From Synchiropus splendidus (lineage: Eukaryota; Chordata; Actinopteri; Syngnathiformes; Callionymidae): a stretch of 64,000 nt of DNA. The notes beneath the pieces are model-generated. The model saw only the letters and a program-made list of their open reading frames with translations, was not told the origin of the DNA and did no database searches. A program made the position numbers and the translations under genes. Of this stretch, positions 47,466 to 59,505 are shown piece by piece (positions within the stretch are counted from its first letter, which is position 1; each line of letters begins with the position of its first letter). Where the stretch lies: NCBI RefSeq assembly GCF_027744825.2, contig NC_071343.1:11938366-12002365 (forward strand). The letters run 5' to 3'.

Positions 47466-48030
47466 CTTGTCCACTTCTCCCCTTTAATCCCCCCTTCTTC
47501 ATTTCACCCCTCTTATTCTCCACCATCCTCATTTCATCCCTCACCTCTCTCTTGTCTCCTTCCTCACCTGCCTTTCTCTTCTCCCCTGTCCTCACCTTTT
47601 GTACTTCATCCTGTCTGTCTGTCCACTTCCTTCATCCATCCATCCCGCCTTCACATCCACTCTTTTATTTCCTCTCCTCCTCCTCACACTCGTCCCTGTC
47701 TCTGCTCTCTCTCATCTACTTCTCCCTCTAGTGTCTCCTCCATCCTTTCTTCCTTCTCCTCTTGTTTCATCCCTTTCTCCTCCTCTACAGCATCCTTTTC
47801 TTTGTCTCTCCTCTTCTCTCCTTCCTACAGTCCACTGCCTTCCTTCTTCTCCTCTAGTCTCATCCCTTTATCCTCCTCTACTGCGTCCTTTTCTTTGTCT
47901 CTCATCATCTTCCTCTTCCTCTCCTGACTTGTCTCCTTCCTCCTTTCTTCTTCTCTCATCTCCGTCTCATCCTCACCCCTTCATCCTCTCATCTTCTTTC
48001 TCTTTTCTCTCTCTTTTTTTTTTTTTGCAT
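47466..48030. repeat. Pyrimidine-rich tract (TCC/CTT simple sequence)
   Basis: The minisatellite continues into about 560 bp of almost purine-free plus strand made of CTCCTTC-, CATCC- and CTTTCT-type words, ending in an oligo-T run near 48020. It has strong strand asymmetry and triplex-forming potential. Confidence 0.8.
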
Positions 48031-51000
48031 TTTATTCAAACGCTTTGGTCCGAGGACCAGAGAAGACGAGCCCGACAGGTAACGCAAAACACGAATGACG
48101 TCATACGTTTCAAGCCTGAAAATCCCTTCTTTCCACTCGCTGCCAGCAGATGTCACTGTAGCTGTGAAAGAGATTGATGGCGCTCGCGCGCTCTGACGGT
48201 GAGTCACTGCCTGAGTCACTGTGTTTTCACTCTGCTCGCGTTCGTTTGCGCTCGAGTGACTCAGTGTTTGACCAAAAACATTTGCAGGTATTTGAGAGGA
48301 GGAAGTGAAGTTGGTCTGGAGGCTGAATCATATTTGCCTGCCATTTATGTTGGGTTTGAAATGCTGACTTTCCTGATAGGAATTACTGCAGATCTACTGA
48401 AGATCATCTGATTTGTGGTGCCATGACAACGCACTCTTTCACATGAATTTCATTGTAATCTCATATAAACGTGTCGTTTCATAACTTTTGTTCAGTTTGG
48501 TCCATGTAATGTTCACATTTTGAGCCTTTTCAAGTAAAAAAAACTTAAAAAAAAATAAAAAAATTGCACATTTTAATTCAGAAATGATGCAATTATTTCC
48601 TTTTGATTTCTTGAGTCTTATGAGTTAATTCAATAACAATATAAATATTTTGTGGTAAAGTTTAAGTTGAGATAGTCCTTTATTCGTCTCACAATGGGGA
48701 AATTCAATTGAATTCTTCTTTATTGTTTTTTTTCCCCTTTGATATATTAAAGATGATCAGATTGAATCAGAACTGTTTTTTTTTTTGCCATATTTTGGGT
48801 ATCACATTGTAATAACAGCATTAAGTTTATTTTCATTGTTAGTTTAGTTTCATTTCATTCAATCATATTCAATCATATTCACATATTCACATTCATAGTA
48901 GTGTTTGTCATATCATAAGAGTGACATTTAAACTGTCTGTTTCTATAGAAATCTGAAAATCTGAAATTTCCTACAGTATTAAGTCCAAAAAAAAAAAAAA
49001 AAAGACAAAATCTTTTAATAGCAAAACTTTTTCCTTTCATTTTCAATATCTTTCATGTATATGTATTACTTTCGTAATTTCCCCAACAGTGTGGAAAGTT
49101 CCCCCCCAAATTAAAATAAAGAAAATGAACATAGCATCAAAATCCCCTCTGTCTCAAATTGGGTTTCTGGTGCCATGAGTTTTAGTAAAAGTGAGAGTGA
49201 GCGGGAGTCACAGCAGCCTCTTATATACAGAGTCCAAAAATAGCCGTCAGTCATGGCAGTCGAGTTGGTCTGGTGACTCAGATTTGACTCATGGCTGCGG
49301 TCGCAGGTCGCGTGCTTCTCTGGAGACTCTGGAATCTGGAGTTTGTTTTCATTCGATGATGAATAAATAAAAAAAAAGTGGAGTCGTTGGCGTGAAAGAC
49401 TCGACAGGATAATTAAAAACAGAAGAGTCTTTTCAGCCACAGATGACTCGTGTTTCCTGTCCGGAGCGCTGAAGGAAATGTTTCATTATTCACAGCGCAA
49501 ACACACAAATATGTTGCATAAGTTTATTCAGCTCTCTACAGATTTGAATTTCATTCAAAGCCTATAAATATAAAAGTCAAAGTCTAGTAAATATATATTT
49601 TTTTATTTTTATATTAATCTGTTTTACAATTGTTGATGTCCTAACTGAAATAAGTGGAATTTATTTTATTGTTTAAATTTTCTTAGAGATTCTTGCTACT
49701 AAATTCATAAGAATGTTTATGGGTTTTAAGTATAATATTTTTTCATAATGATTGTCATATTTATTTATTGTCAGTTTCACATATTTTTACAGTGAATTTA
49801 AAATGTAGTTTTGGCGATTACTAACATAACTTTAATAATTTCTACTTGCCTTCTATTATTTTACAGTTCCTTTTACAGTTGACAAATATTTAAAAAAAAA
49901 ATTAAAACGTTTTAATCCTCAGTTTTCACACATATTTCGCATCACATGCCGACGGAGACTTTTGAGCCATTCATTTTCCTCTGTATGTTTTGGGCCGTGG
50001 GAGGAAACCAGAGTGCCTGGAAGAAAGATGAGCAAAAAGTCCTCACACCTATGTTCACCATTACTCCAGCCCTTGCTGCCTTTTAGCTCAGCTCTTATGG
50101 ATCACATATTTTGAAAATAACACTTCAGAATGGGGAACTGACATTAACTATGAATACAATAGTTACTGGTTTATTTACAGTTAATACTTGGTGCTGTTCA
50201 GAGTGAACTGTTCCAGGGTTAAATCTAGTCAGTCTCAATGAGACACTACACAAAACTCTGTAATGACTAGTTACTGAGTAATATGCTGCAAATACACACA
50301 TTACACAAAGTGAGTTAAAGAAAAAGCTCCCGACTGTTGCTGGAGATCCGCCCATGTTGTCCCCTCACTGGTGAGCAAAACCTTGATTTTGCAGGTGGCA
50401 GCCACATCTCGTGTCTGTGAGGACCAGGCCATGAGCTGCCTTCTCTCCGAGCGCGCTCCCCGACGTGCCGCAGCAGCTCACCAGTTTCCCAGATTCCTCT
50501 GAGATGAGTGTCAGGATTTTGGAGCTGTGAGTCACAGGAAGCGTCCAGTTAACTTGATGAATGTCTTGTGATATCCCACACAGACGCTTGCGCCTCTTGG
50601 TTTTGAAAAAGAAACATTGTGGGGTTTTTGAGGTGAGCGACTCATTCCGGAAGCTTTTAACCGTCGACACGTGTCGCCTTCGGGACTGGCTTTTCATTCA
50701 TTCATGTCCCCATGACTCGCATTTTCATTTCCCCTTCAACTGGCTTTTTTTTTTTTAAAACATTCCATTTTTAGTTTCCTGTCCTGTTTTTTGTTTATGT
50801 ATTTCATTTGTTTATAGATTCCTGACAGGTGCTTTTCTTTGATCCTGTACTTCACTTGTTTGATCTTTCCTTTCTTAAATCTTCTGTTTACATGTGTTTT
50901 TTTGAATACTACAATGTGGATGGTTTTTGGTGAAAATCTGCCATTTCACCACCAATCCCTTGTTAACTGCATGATATCAGAGCTTCTGGAGCTGATGCTG

Positions 51001-51246
51001 TTTACTGCCACTACTACCTTTTTCTGACGTCCCTTTCTTGCAGATAACCAAGTTTATTTTCTCATTATTTCCATACCCATGTCTTAGATGGCTGCACCTT
51101 TTTCAATAAAAACAAAAAACACAAAAAAAAACAAATCGTTTTTCAGAAAAAAAACCTTTTGCTTAAAAAACCTCACATCTCTTCTCTTCTGTTCGCATGC
51201 TTCTCACTTATTACTGTTATTATTATTGTATTTTCTTAGGGGTTCA

Positions 51247-51247
<1 letters not shown>

Positions 51248-51297
<50 letters not shown>

Positions 51298-51298
51298 G
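51248..51298. repeat. ATT trinucleotide microsatellite
   Basis: About 17 uninterrupted ATT units. A tyrosine-run ORF across it is a repeat artefact. Confidence 0.95.
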
Positions 51299-51387
51299 TT
51301 TTAGACAAGAAAATGAATGAATTATTAAATTGTATATTATACTATATTATTGTATATTATTGTATTATTATACATTATATTTTCATT

Positions 51388-51790
51388 AGTGGTGGGACTT
51401 TAACGAGTTAATTTCGATTAATTTATTGCAACATTATTGCCATTAATTTATTGCAACAAAAAATTAATTTAATATTATAAAATTGAAATTCTTATCCAAA
51501 TATTTTCAAGACATCAAAAGAGCTTTAGCTTAAATAAGGTGATATAAAAACTTGAATATAGACACAATCGTGATTTATTGTGCTATTGTCAAACTGATGC
51601 AAAACAAACAATATTTTGTTGTTTAAATGTATGTATGGGTCCATCATTTGATCCAGTAATATTTCATTCACATTGAAAAATGTGGCTTCTTGTGGCAAAT
51701 ATTCTCATACCATTCAACTGCGATTAATTGAGATTAATTCATCACAAATTCTCTAATGAACTAGATAATTATTTGAATCGAATCCCACCC
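51388..51790. mobile_element. Degenerate hAT-like miniature element
   Basis: The left end reads GTGGTGGGACTTTAACGAGT and the right end in reverse reads GGGTGGGATTCGATTCAAAT. Inside both ends are TTAATT/GATTAAT words (CGATTAATTTATTGC; CGATTAATTGAGATTAAT). This phrase is common in fish and other vertebrate genomes. No target-site duplication was identified. Confidence 0.45.
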
Positions 51791-51997
51791 ATAATTGTCA
51801 TCATTATTTTTCCTGACTTTTAAAAGTGACAATGGCATTTTACAAAGAAGGACAAGTGTAGCTACACCTCCCCAAAAACCAATCTGACCTTCTCCACTGC
51901 ACCGTCATGTGACATCTGTTTGTTGTGTTTACTGCAGATTTTCTGTTCCGTGATAGCGACTTGATACAGTCAGGGTGAGTCAGCATCTCTCGCACAG

Positions 51998-52141
51998 GAC
52001 TTGAGTGGAACCAGACCCAAGCAAGCTGTTGAGATCGCGAGGCGGTTTGATGGTCGGCAGGTGGTGCAGCTCCTGAAGAGCAGGGAGACTCCGGATGAGG
52101 CGGACGGTCCCGTCACCTTCCTGCAGAACTCTGAGCGCTAA
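51998..52141 (+). CDS. Orphan coding-like last exon, function unknown
   Basis: After an acceptor-like TCTCTCGCACAG, 47 codons follow in a GC-rich, complex frame: DLSGTRPKQAVEIARRFDGR, then QVVQLLKSRE and a TAA at 52139-52141. The order 'GTRPKQAVEIARR-DGRQVVQLL' resembles the last helix pair of an ankyrin repeat (G-T-P-x-x-x-A-x-x-x-x-x..VVxLLL), but I cannot name a gene. The frame is open upstream only to 51964. No partner exon was found upstream, so this may be the 3' exon of an unrecognised plus-strand gene or a pseudogene remnant. Confidence 0.4.
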   Translation, partial: DLSGTRPKQAVEIARRFDGRQVVQLLKSRETPDEADGPVTFLQNSER

Positions 52142-52454
52142 AAAAAGCCTGGCGTCCTGACCTGACTCACCAGTTGAGCTTGAGTCATCTCAAGTGCGGC
52201 CAGGTTAGCCAGCGTTCGCTGGACTGCTGGGTGTTTTCCATCTCGTGGTCGTTGACTAACCAGCAGCAGCGTCCCGCCGCCTCCGTGCCGACCGCCGCCT
52301 GACAGATGTTGTTTAGACTAAAGCCGCCGACCGTCCCGCGGCTCGCCGTCCTCCCGCCTCGGGCTGACGCAGGTATTGAGCAGCCTTTCCCTCGGTGATG
52401 ACATCATCTTTTCCCGTGACGTGCGACCCATTAACCCAGGCTGTTTCGTGTAAA

Positions 52455-52502
52455 TATCACAAACTGTACTGGAGCTGGAGCAGCACCTGCCGCATGTGAC
52501 GT
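52455..52502 (+). repeat. 48-bp direct duplicate, copy 1
   Basis: TATCACAAACTGTACTGGAG through GCATGTGACGT recurs at 56547-56594 with one C/T difference. Flanks of the two copies are unrelated, except that each is followed within a short distance by a dinucleotide tract. Confidence 0.9.
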
Positions 52503-52530
52503 CACCTGAGCATCAGGTGCATGATCCTCA

Positions 52531-52553
52531 GTGTGTGTGTGTGTGTGTGTGTG
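52531..52553. repeat. GT microsatellite
   Basis: Eleven uninterrupted GT units, 28 bp beyond the first copy of the 48-bp duplicate. Confidence 0.9.
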
Positions 52554-52768
52554 GCTGCGGGGTGTTTGCATAATCAGCACACTTTGGTCACAAGGGAACT
52601 TTCCACTGTGTCACAGACCTGCATTTCACACTTGAGTCGTCCAGGTTAGAGACGGAGCTGAGGGAAGTTCGGATCAGAATAAGGCCTTCAGTCACAGCTA
52701 GCAAGCCAGTAGCCTCCTCTCAAGTTAGCCACGCGACTCTATTGTAACTGGCGTTCATGCTCAATGAG

Positions 52769-53727
52769 CAGCGTTGCCACAGCTACTTTGAAAAAGTAAT
52801 CTGATTACTCCCTCAAAAAGTAACTGAGTTACTTTACTGATGACTTGAATTTAAAAGTAACTAAGTTAGATTACAAGCTACTTGTTAAGTTACATTTGGC
52901 AGCCGACGACAGCTCTCATCACCCAAACAATATCTTTTATGTCCATTTTGAGGTTGGAGTTCTTGGGGGTTTTTCAATGTTTGGGGTCATTTTTGTAGCA
53001 CAATTTCCGTTATATGAATGTACAGTCAATGTTTTGCTTTGACACGCATTGGCACGAAAACCACACACAAAAAGCAACAGGTATGAAAAACAAAACAAAC
53101 TGATATATTGCCATTTATATAATAAAATGTAGGGAATGCCTCATTGTTTTTATTATTTTACTCTTTTGCTTTTTTTAAAGTATGAGGCAAAAGTTTACTT
53201 AAAGTTTAGTAGCGCTTAAGTGGCTGCTGTTACTCGCCTCTACGCTCCTCGGTCGTGCCGGAGGATGATTTTATTTCTGACTTTCGAGAGAAAATGCAAC
53301 ATCGATACGTCACATCAGGACCGTTTCTTCCTGCACCAAAGAAAAAATAATCTATTAAAGTCTAAAAATCTATTATAACTTGACCTATCAAGAGGATTTA
53401 AAAAAACTGGTACACAGTTTTGAGTCCGTGCTTTCGACAGATTTGCAAGGCGACTTTATTTCGCTCTCTTTAATCGGTGATTTCTGTGCATTTAATACTG
53501 CAGGGTTAATACTGTCATCTAGATTCAAAGTAGTGGCTGTATTTTCCTGCCTAAATACAGTTGTAGAAAGCGAAAGGTAACATTTCACTTCCCGATAATG
53601 GCAACTCTAGTAAGTCACGGTGACTTAGATAAGTCACTTTAGTTTGATTACTCTATTTAAAATAGTACCGCGAAAGTGTTACTGGAAAAGGTTGTGCTGT
53701 AAGAGTAACGCGATATTGGCATCACTG
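52769..53727. mobile_element. Non-autonomous hAT transposon with 8-bp target-site duplication
   Basis: The element begins CAGCGTTGCCACAGC and its reversed right end begins CAGTGATGCCAATAT. It is flanked by TCAATGAG (52761-52768) and TCAACGAG (53728-53735), an 8-bp duplication with one mismatch, as expected of hAT. Sub-terminal GTAACT/AGTAATC words (AAAAAGTAATCTGATTACTC, AAGTAACTGAGTTACTTT) are typical of this fish family. At 959 bp it has no transposase. Confidence 0.85.
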
Positions 53728-55437
53728 TCAACGAGCTAATGGCTGCCTTTAAAACTAGCAGTGAGAAGTTCCTCAAATGTTCCTTTCTAGCAGCCTGGAC
53801 TAGGTCAAATGAACAGCAGTTTTATGTTGTGTGTTTGCACAAACAGCAGCTGCTGAAATCCACATGTCAGTACGGAGCACCGCCATTATGGACTCACTTC
53901 CTGTTTGCCCAGTTCTGTCCAGTCAAACATGCGCAGGCTGAAACGTCAGTAAATAAATGTATAGCTCACATATTCAAGTCAGATTTTTAGTTCACTTTCA
54001 GGAGCAACAGTGAGGGGGCGCTGTGAGGCGCTGGAGTGCGGAGAAGAGGCGCACAAGAGTAGATAAAGGGATGAGATGCTGTAGTCGTGACAGCAGCGGA
54101 GAAGGAGGGAGGGAGCAGGTCAATAAAACAGAAGTCCACTTGGAGGGTTTTCTACTCCGAGTGGACTCAATGAGAAGCTTGTGGATGGATCTAAAGAAGG
54201 AGATGGCTCTGCCTGAACTTTCACGCTTGGGAGGGGAGTCACTTCTTCCACTTGCCTGGCAGAACTTCAACTATCGAAGGAAGGAAGCTGGGGCGCGGGT
54301 CCGAGGAGGAGAGGCGGCTAAATCAGTTGACGTTGGAGAGGAAGCTCGCTCATATCCAGGAGGAAGTGTGACTCAGTGTCCGAGCATAGTTGGAGGCTGA
54401 TTCAGCGCCGCACAGGAAGCATGAAAACGCTTACTGCTGAGCTTTAGCTTGGAGGACCTATCTGGGTTCAGGAGGTGGCAATGTTCCTGCATGCTAGCGG
54501 CAGGTAAAGAGCAGGAGCGGGGGAGAGGTTGGGAGCGTCCTCTGCCTCCTCGCACTCAGGAGCTTCAACAGCTTCTCGGATTTCACAGCTGTTAACCATT
54601 GACTCTCCAATTGACAGACCTTCTCCTTCATCTAAATAAATAATCCGACTGGCGGAGTTTGAAGCAGATGGAATCGGATACGGAGGTCGAAAGCTTCTGT
54701 AGCTGCTGCTGAAGAGTGGGTGTGATGAGGATGAGCTCCTGTAGGGTGCGCTGAAACCAAGCATCTTATTCTGTTCCCAAGTGATGGAGAGTTTTCTTTT
54801 TCAATAGGGTGACACCTGAAATTGGGGGTGTCACTGAGCTCTAGCCTTCGCAGTCGATGGTATTATGTTCTTGTACTTTTTGGCGGTGTTCATGTGTTTG
54901 ACACGCCAAACGTGGTTGGTTGTCAGATTCTCTCTGAGGACCACGGTTCCACCAACTTCTGTGTGGGTCTGGGATCCTTTTTTTCTATCAGTCACCGTGA
55001 GTTTTTGCTGCTCAAATTTGTGGCCCTCTCACATCCTTTGACTTACTCCGCCACACTTCCATTGCCAGAACGCACCCTTTATACAGCGTCACTGTTGACA
55101 AACACAGAGTCACTACAATTGTGATCGGCTCCTCTGGTTCTGAAACATAAAATATCGCACACGGACAGTATCGGCCTCTATAAGTGTATTTCCTCTAGAC
55201 ACACAGATTTCCTCCCAGAGTCCAAAACCTGAGAGATAAACTGTTCTCTCTGTAGTTGTGAGTAGTTGAGTGAAGTGCCCCTGCCTCCTGCCCCGTGTAG
55301 CTGGGATATGTTGCAGCAAAGCTGTCGACTGATCATGAATAAAAGAATGAATGTTTGAAACGTATTAAGCCTCTGGAGAAACAGATTCAAAACTCATTTG
55401 GTAACACAATGGCATAAAGGATTTAAAAGTAAAAATC

Positions 55438-55458
55438 CTCACACACACACACACACAC
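55438..55458. repeat. CA microsatellite
   Basis: About ten CA units. Confidence 0.9.
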
Positions 55459-55664
55459 TGTTGGATGACCCCCCCCAACCCCCGGGTCACGACCTTGATT
55501 TTGAAACGAGGATTCAATGATGTCATAATGGCCATGTTGTTTTGGCGTGTGTGTTCATTAGAAGATGTTCTGCTTCATTTATCCAGCCAAGGCCGGTCCC
55601 TCCCACCTCGCTGCATCTCATGGTCACCACCTCTCGCTTTTTCCATCTATCTTCTTCTTCAGAC

Positions 55665-55695
<31 letters not shown>
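55665..55695. repeat. TG microsatellite
   Basis: About fifteen TG units; a CA tract in opposite orientation follows at 55790-55817. Confidence 0.9.
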
Positions 55696-55698
<3 letters not shown>

Positions 55699-55789
55699 CC
55701 ATGTGGAGGAACAGGTTTCCACATGAGAGTAAACCATCCAAACACACAGTGGAAAAAGTGTGCTCAGCTGATTAGGGGATGGACACACT

Positions 55790-55817
55790 CACACACACAC
55801 ACACACACACACACACA
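55790..55817. repeat. CA microsatellite
   Basis: About fourteen CA units, about 95 bp from the TG tract at 55665-55695. The two could pair as a hairpin. Confidence 0.9.
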
Positions 55818-56546
55818 AATCCAGCCGTTTTTCAAAGTCCCTCACTCTCACACACACACATCACTCTCACACTGAGTCTCTGTCTCACACAAAAACCATG
55901 TTGTATTGTACGAGTTGTTGCTAGGAGACAAACAAATTCCAATCCTCTCGGAATACTGGGACTCACTCCTCGATTCGGAGCCGACACGTTGGACGAGGAA
56001 GAGAGGGACCGGCAAAAGTGAGCACCTCGAGCTGATGCAGACTCCGGCTCATCAGCGTCTCCATTGTTCCTTATCTTTGAGTGACAGGCGATGCCAAGCC
56101 AAATTGAATGGAGGAAGCCGCCAAAGAGGAGCGTTCCCTCAGCACCTTTGTGGCTCCACCACAGCTGCAGCTGTGGCCAAAAAGACTCTCAGGTCCAAAA
56201 GAGAAAATGAAATTGTAATTGATTATGTTTTGGAAGCTTTTCAGTATGAAAAAAAAAAAAAAAGATGATTCTGCTGCAGCGCTTCATTCTGTTTGGCTCT
56301 AAGATGGCGGCTCCTTGTAAGAGCACACGCTGCCCTCTGCTCAAGCAGGTGGTTTTGACTCGCCACAATCATAATTGAGCTCATCCTTCATGTCTACCTG
56401 GGAGATGAAACGGAAGTACACCACAAGACTGAAATATTCCCACAGCACAACTGCATGGATTCAGCGCCTTTGAGGCGTTTCACAACCACATTTACGCTTT
56501 CATCTGTACGAGTTGAAGAGAATTTGTCAGGATTTTTTGCGTTTTC

Positions 56547-56594
56547 TATCACAAACTGTACTGGAGCTGGAGCAGCACCTGCTGCATGTGACGT
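56547..56594 (+). repeat. 48-bp direct duplicate, copy 2
   Basis: Second copy of the segment at 52455-52502 with a single mismatch. It runs directly into the TA microsatellite. Confidence 0.9.
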
Positions 56595-56597
56595 GTG

Positions 56598-56639
<42 letters not shown>

Positions 56640-56661
56640 TGTATATATATGTATATATATG
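56595..56661. repeat. TA microsatellite with GTATA interruptions
   Basis: About 66 bp of TA units interrupted by G at regular places. Confidence 0.9.
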
Positions 56662-57164
56662 GTATAGATGCAATGCTTAAACATAATGAAGGTAAAAACA
56701 AGTAAAAATTATGAAATGTTATGAAAAGATCCGAGTTAAGATTATGTGACCTCTAACCTGGGTCGCACCTAAGGCCGGGGAACACATATTGTAGTATTGT
56801 AGTAGTAATGGTAGTGGTGTTTTTTGGAGCGAACCGTCGGTGCCAATCCTGCGGCTTAAGAAGAACCACATCAGTACTTTATAAGGATTAATCCCTGGCT
56901 AACGCCTGACAAATAGACATTGGGATCAGTGATTTATTGATGGGTATATATGTTCCCTACATAGAGTAGAATATAGAGTGTGACCAAAGTCAGACAGTCT
57001 GTAATATTAGGGAAACACATGATAATATTGAGAAACAATCTGGTGTTAATATAAAAATTCCTGTCAATGTGGATAGAATCTGTCAATATAGCGTGGAAGA
57101 ATCTCACAATATTTGGGGAAAAAAACTGACAGAAGAAACTGAGTTTCAAGAAACATCAAATTAT

Positions 57165-57167
<3 letters not shown>

Positions 57168-57236
<69 letters not shown>
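57168..57236. repeat. Perfect TA microsatellite
   Basis: About 34 uninterrupted TA units, a likely cruciform and polymorphic site. Confidence 0.95.
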
Positions 57237-57238
<2 letters not shown>

Positions 57239-57347
57239 AGAGTTAATATGAATATATCCTCATTTAAAGTAATAAAGTAATATCCCTATAATATTTTGCA
57301 AAAAATAATGAAGAATGAGGAAAATATTGGAGAGGGATCTGGTGATG

Positions 57348-57375
57348 GTAAAAAATAAAATAAAATAAAATAAAA
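57348..57375. repeat. AAAAT pentanucleotide microsatellite
   Basis: About five AAAAT/AAATA units. Confidence 0.8.
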
Positions 57376-59210
57376 ACAAAACAAGGAGAGTTCTCAAAAC
57401 TTTTTCATAGGAAAAATATAACATTATGATGTTGCGGGGATGAGTAAAAATCTGGTAATATTTCTCCTCTTATTAGAGTAGAAATGTAAGGCCAAACATG
57501 ATATTGAGCGATAATCTTGATATATTGTTGGAGGATCAGGAAATGTAAAACCTGCCATCATCCTTTAATGGAGCAACACAACTGGTAGTGAAGAGGTTGC
57601 ACGGCCGATCAGAAGCCTTGTTCTTCCTGCTCTACTGAAAATAAGAATATATTGGTGAGCGGCACCTCAGCATTCCTGCTCTCTCACCAGCACTCGGGAC
57701 ATGCGACACTCCCGGCCGTCATGTGCTTCTCATCGCCGTCATGCGACTCTCTGCATACTCTCCATTTTTGTCTTGACAGACTTTCTCTTCCTCACCGTCC
57801 TCTGTCCCTCACACTGTGGAATACATTTCACAGACACGGGCCTTTGACAGCCGCCCCTCCCCTCCCTGACACTGGCCCGTCATGTCACATGCTGCGGTGG
57901 CGTGAGGTCAGCTGCCTGTCTGTTCATCTGTCTGACATGACAGTTGAGGCGGCGGGTTTGTGCGACGTCAGGGTTTCCCGCCGCCGCTTCATGGGGATGG
58001 AATCCGGCCAGAGAGTGTCAGGGCCCGTGAGCGGCGAGCGCCAAGTTAAACTTAGGAGCTGACGTGAGAGCAGACACAAGATCCGGCTGGGAGGCACTTG
58101 AACTTTCACCTGGTCACAGCAGAAATACACGGGGGTCACCTGGAGCCGCCTCACGTCCCGCGCTGGTCACTCATGTTGGCTATATTCAGAACACTGTCTC
58201 TGGACAGGGATGATGTCATCATCAGCCACGCTGAAGAGCGGGGGGGGCTCAGCTCAGCGTCATGAACGCAACACGTGTCTTTGCCTTGAAAACAGAGCTT
58301 AAAAATAGTGCGGAAACACAACACATTTTTTTTATTTAAAAACAATATAAAAGAAATAAAAACTATGAATAAAAAAAATCACACAGGATAGAACAAAAAC
58401 TGTTCTCCTTCTGACAAAACTCAAAATGATGTTTCTACATGTATAACTACATTAAAAACACAATTCTTATACTTCCCTCTGTTACTACTTTTTCCAAACT
58501 AAATTACACCCACGATTTACAGTGATCTGTGGAAAGAAACCAGAGTGGCTTCTTATTCTGGCTCTGTCCCAAACTCTGTCGGAATATTTGGATGACTTTT
58601 TAAAAAATAATACGTTTTTGAACATGACCTTGTAGCGTGTAACTGTCAAGGCTAATAAGCTAAGTCGGACTTTTCCTTCTCCTAAAAGAGACACAGTCTG
58701 AACTTTAGCTTTTACCAAACACATTTCACTGCTGACATTGACTTTAATGTTTGTTACATTTCATGTTTGTCTTTCAATTAAGCTAAATGCTAAGCTACAA
58801 TGCTCTGCATCTGTTTCACATGTTTCACATGCGATTTGTAAAGCGCATCGTGGCTTCTGCTAGCTAAAGGTTTTTCATCACTGTTGGTGAGCTGTGTATC
58901 TACTTTCATGTTGTGAAATGCAGCTTATCATAAGACCTTAAGAATTGCAATCACATTTAGGAAGTTTCGTGGCACTAACTACAGTAGCTCCTGAACATGG
59001 TGCACTTCAGCAGTGCAGTAGTGCTTTACTTTATTTCATCCTCTGCACTACATGTCGCTCTAGTTTTTAAAAAGTTTAGCTACACATCTATGTGCTACAT
59101 AGCTATGTTCCTATGTCAGAATTATATGTGTGCGACAGCGTTAGCCAAGTTGAGAGGTGTAAACGGAACCAACTTGTGCGATTCATAAACCTGCCATGCA
59201 GTTGTCGTTT

Positions 59211-59505
59211 GTTCCAGAATATAAGTCGAAGCTTTCCATCACTGGTCCTGCGACTTTAACTCAGGTGTTGTGTGTATGAAAGTGCATAATTTCACATGTT
59301 CTTAAATCTTATTTCCTACTGGCCGACGTGACCTAAGAGCAAACATCGAGAAGGTTCTGCTCCAAGCCAGAAATCTTGTGTGATCACACGTGATGTAGCG
59401 TTACAATCACAGCAAAAAAAAAAAATTAAATGTGTCCTATAGTCAGTTTTTTCTGACTAGTGCGACTCATACTCAGGAGTGACTTATAGTCCGATAAATA
59501 CGGTA
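59211..59505. mobile_element. Degenerate MITE with GACTTATAGTC ends
   Basis: The left end has CCAGAATATAAGTCGAAGC. The right end has GTGACTTATAGTCCGATAAA followed by TACGGTA. In between are further TGCGACT words. The phrase 'TACGGTA..CGGACTATAAGTCGC' marks a very common fish miniature inverted-repeat element. This copy is diverged. Confidence 0.6.

Larger units (their letters stand above)
46311..51997. other. Intergenic DNA downstream of kdm6a
   Basis: The region contains a CCAT tract (46417-46472), a GC-rich patch (46620-46800), a pyrimidine-strand tract and minisatellite (about 47000-48030), AT-rich unique DNA, an ATT microsatellite and a miniature element. No gene with homology was found on either strand. 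Confidence 0.6.

Noticed and set aside
46929..47927. 332-codon plus-strand ORF and overlapping 149-159-codon minus-strand ORFs
   Set aside because: They lie in the minisatellite and pyrimidine tract. Unit lengths divisible by three keep all frames open; composition is repeat-driven.
50385..50545. Minus-strand stretch with LISEESGKLVSCCGTSG and a GT after CAAAATCAAG, which looked exon-like
   Set aside because: Cannot be linked to any family or partner exon; the donor is poor. Left as unsupported.
51088..51411. ORF with a polytyrosine run
   Set aside because: Translation of the ATT microsatellite.
54023..54400. 125-codon plus-strand ORF, with a coiled-coil-like peptide (RLNQLTLERKLAHIQEEV) in another frame
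   Set aside because: The coil is short, ends in a stop, and is on the opposite strand to the filament-head-like ORF nearby. Probably chance in purine-rich DNA.
57652..58062. 136-codon plus-strand ORF in GC-rich DNA
   Set aside because: Low-complexity Ser/Leu/His composition without homology or splice signals.
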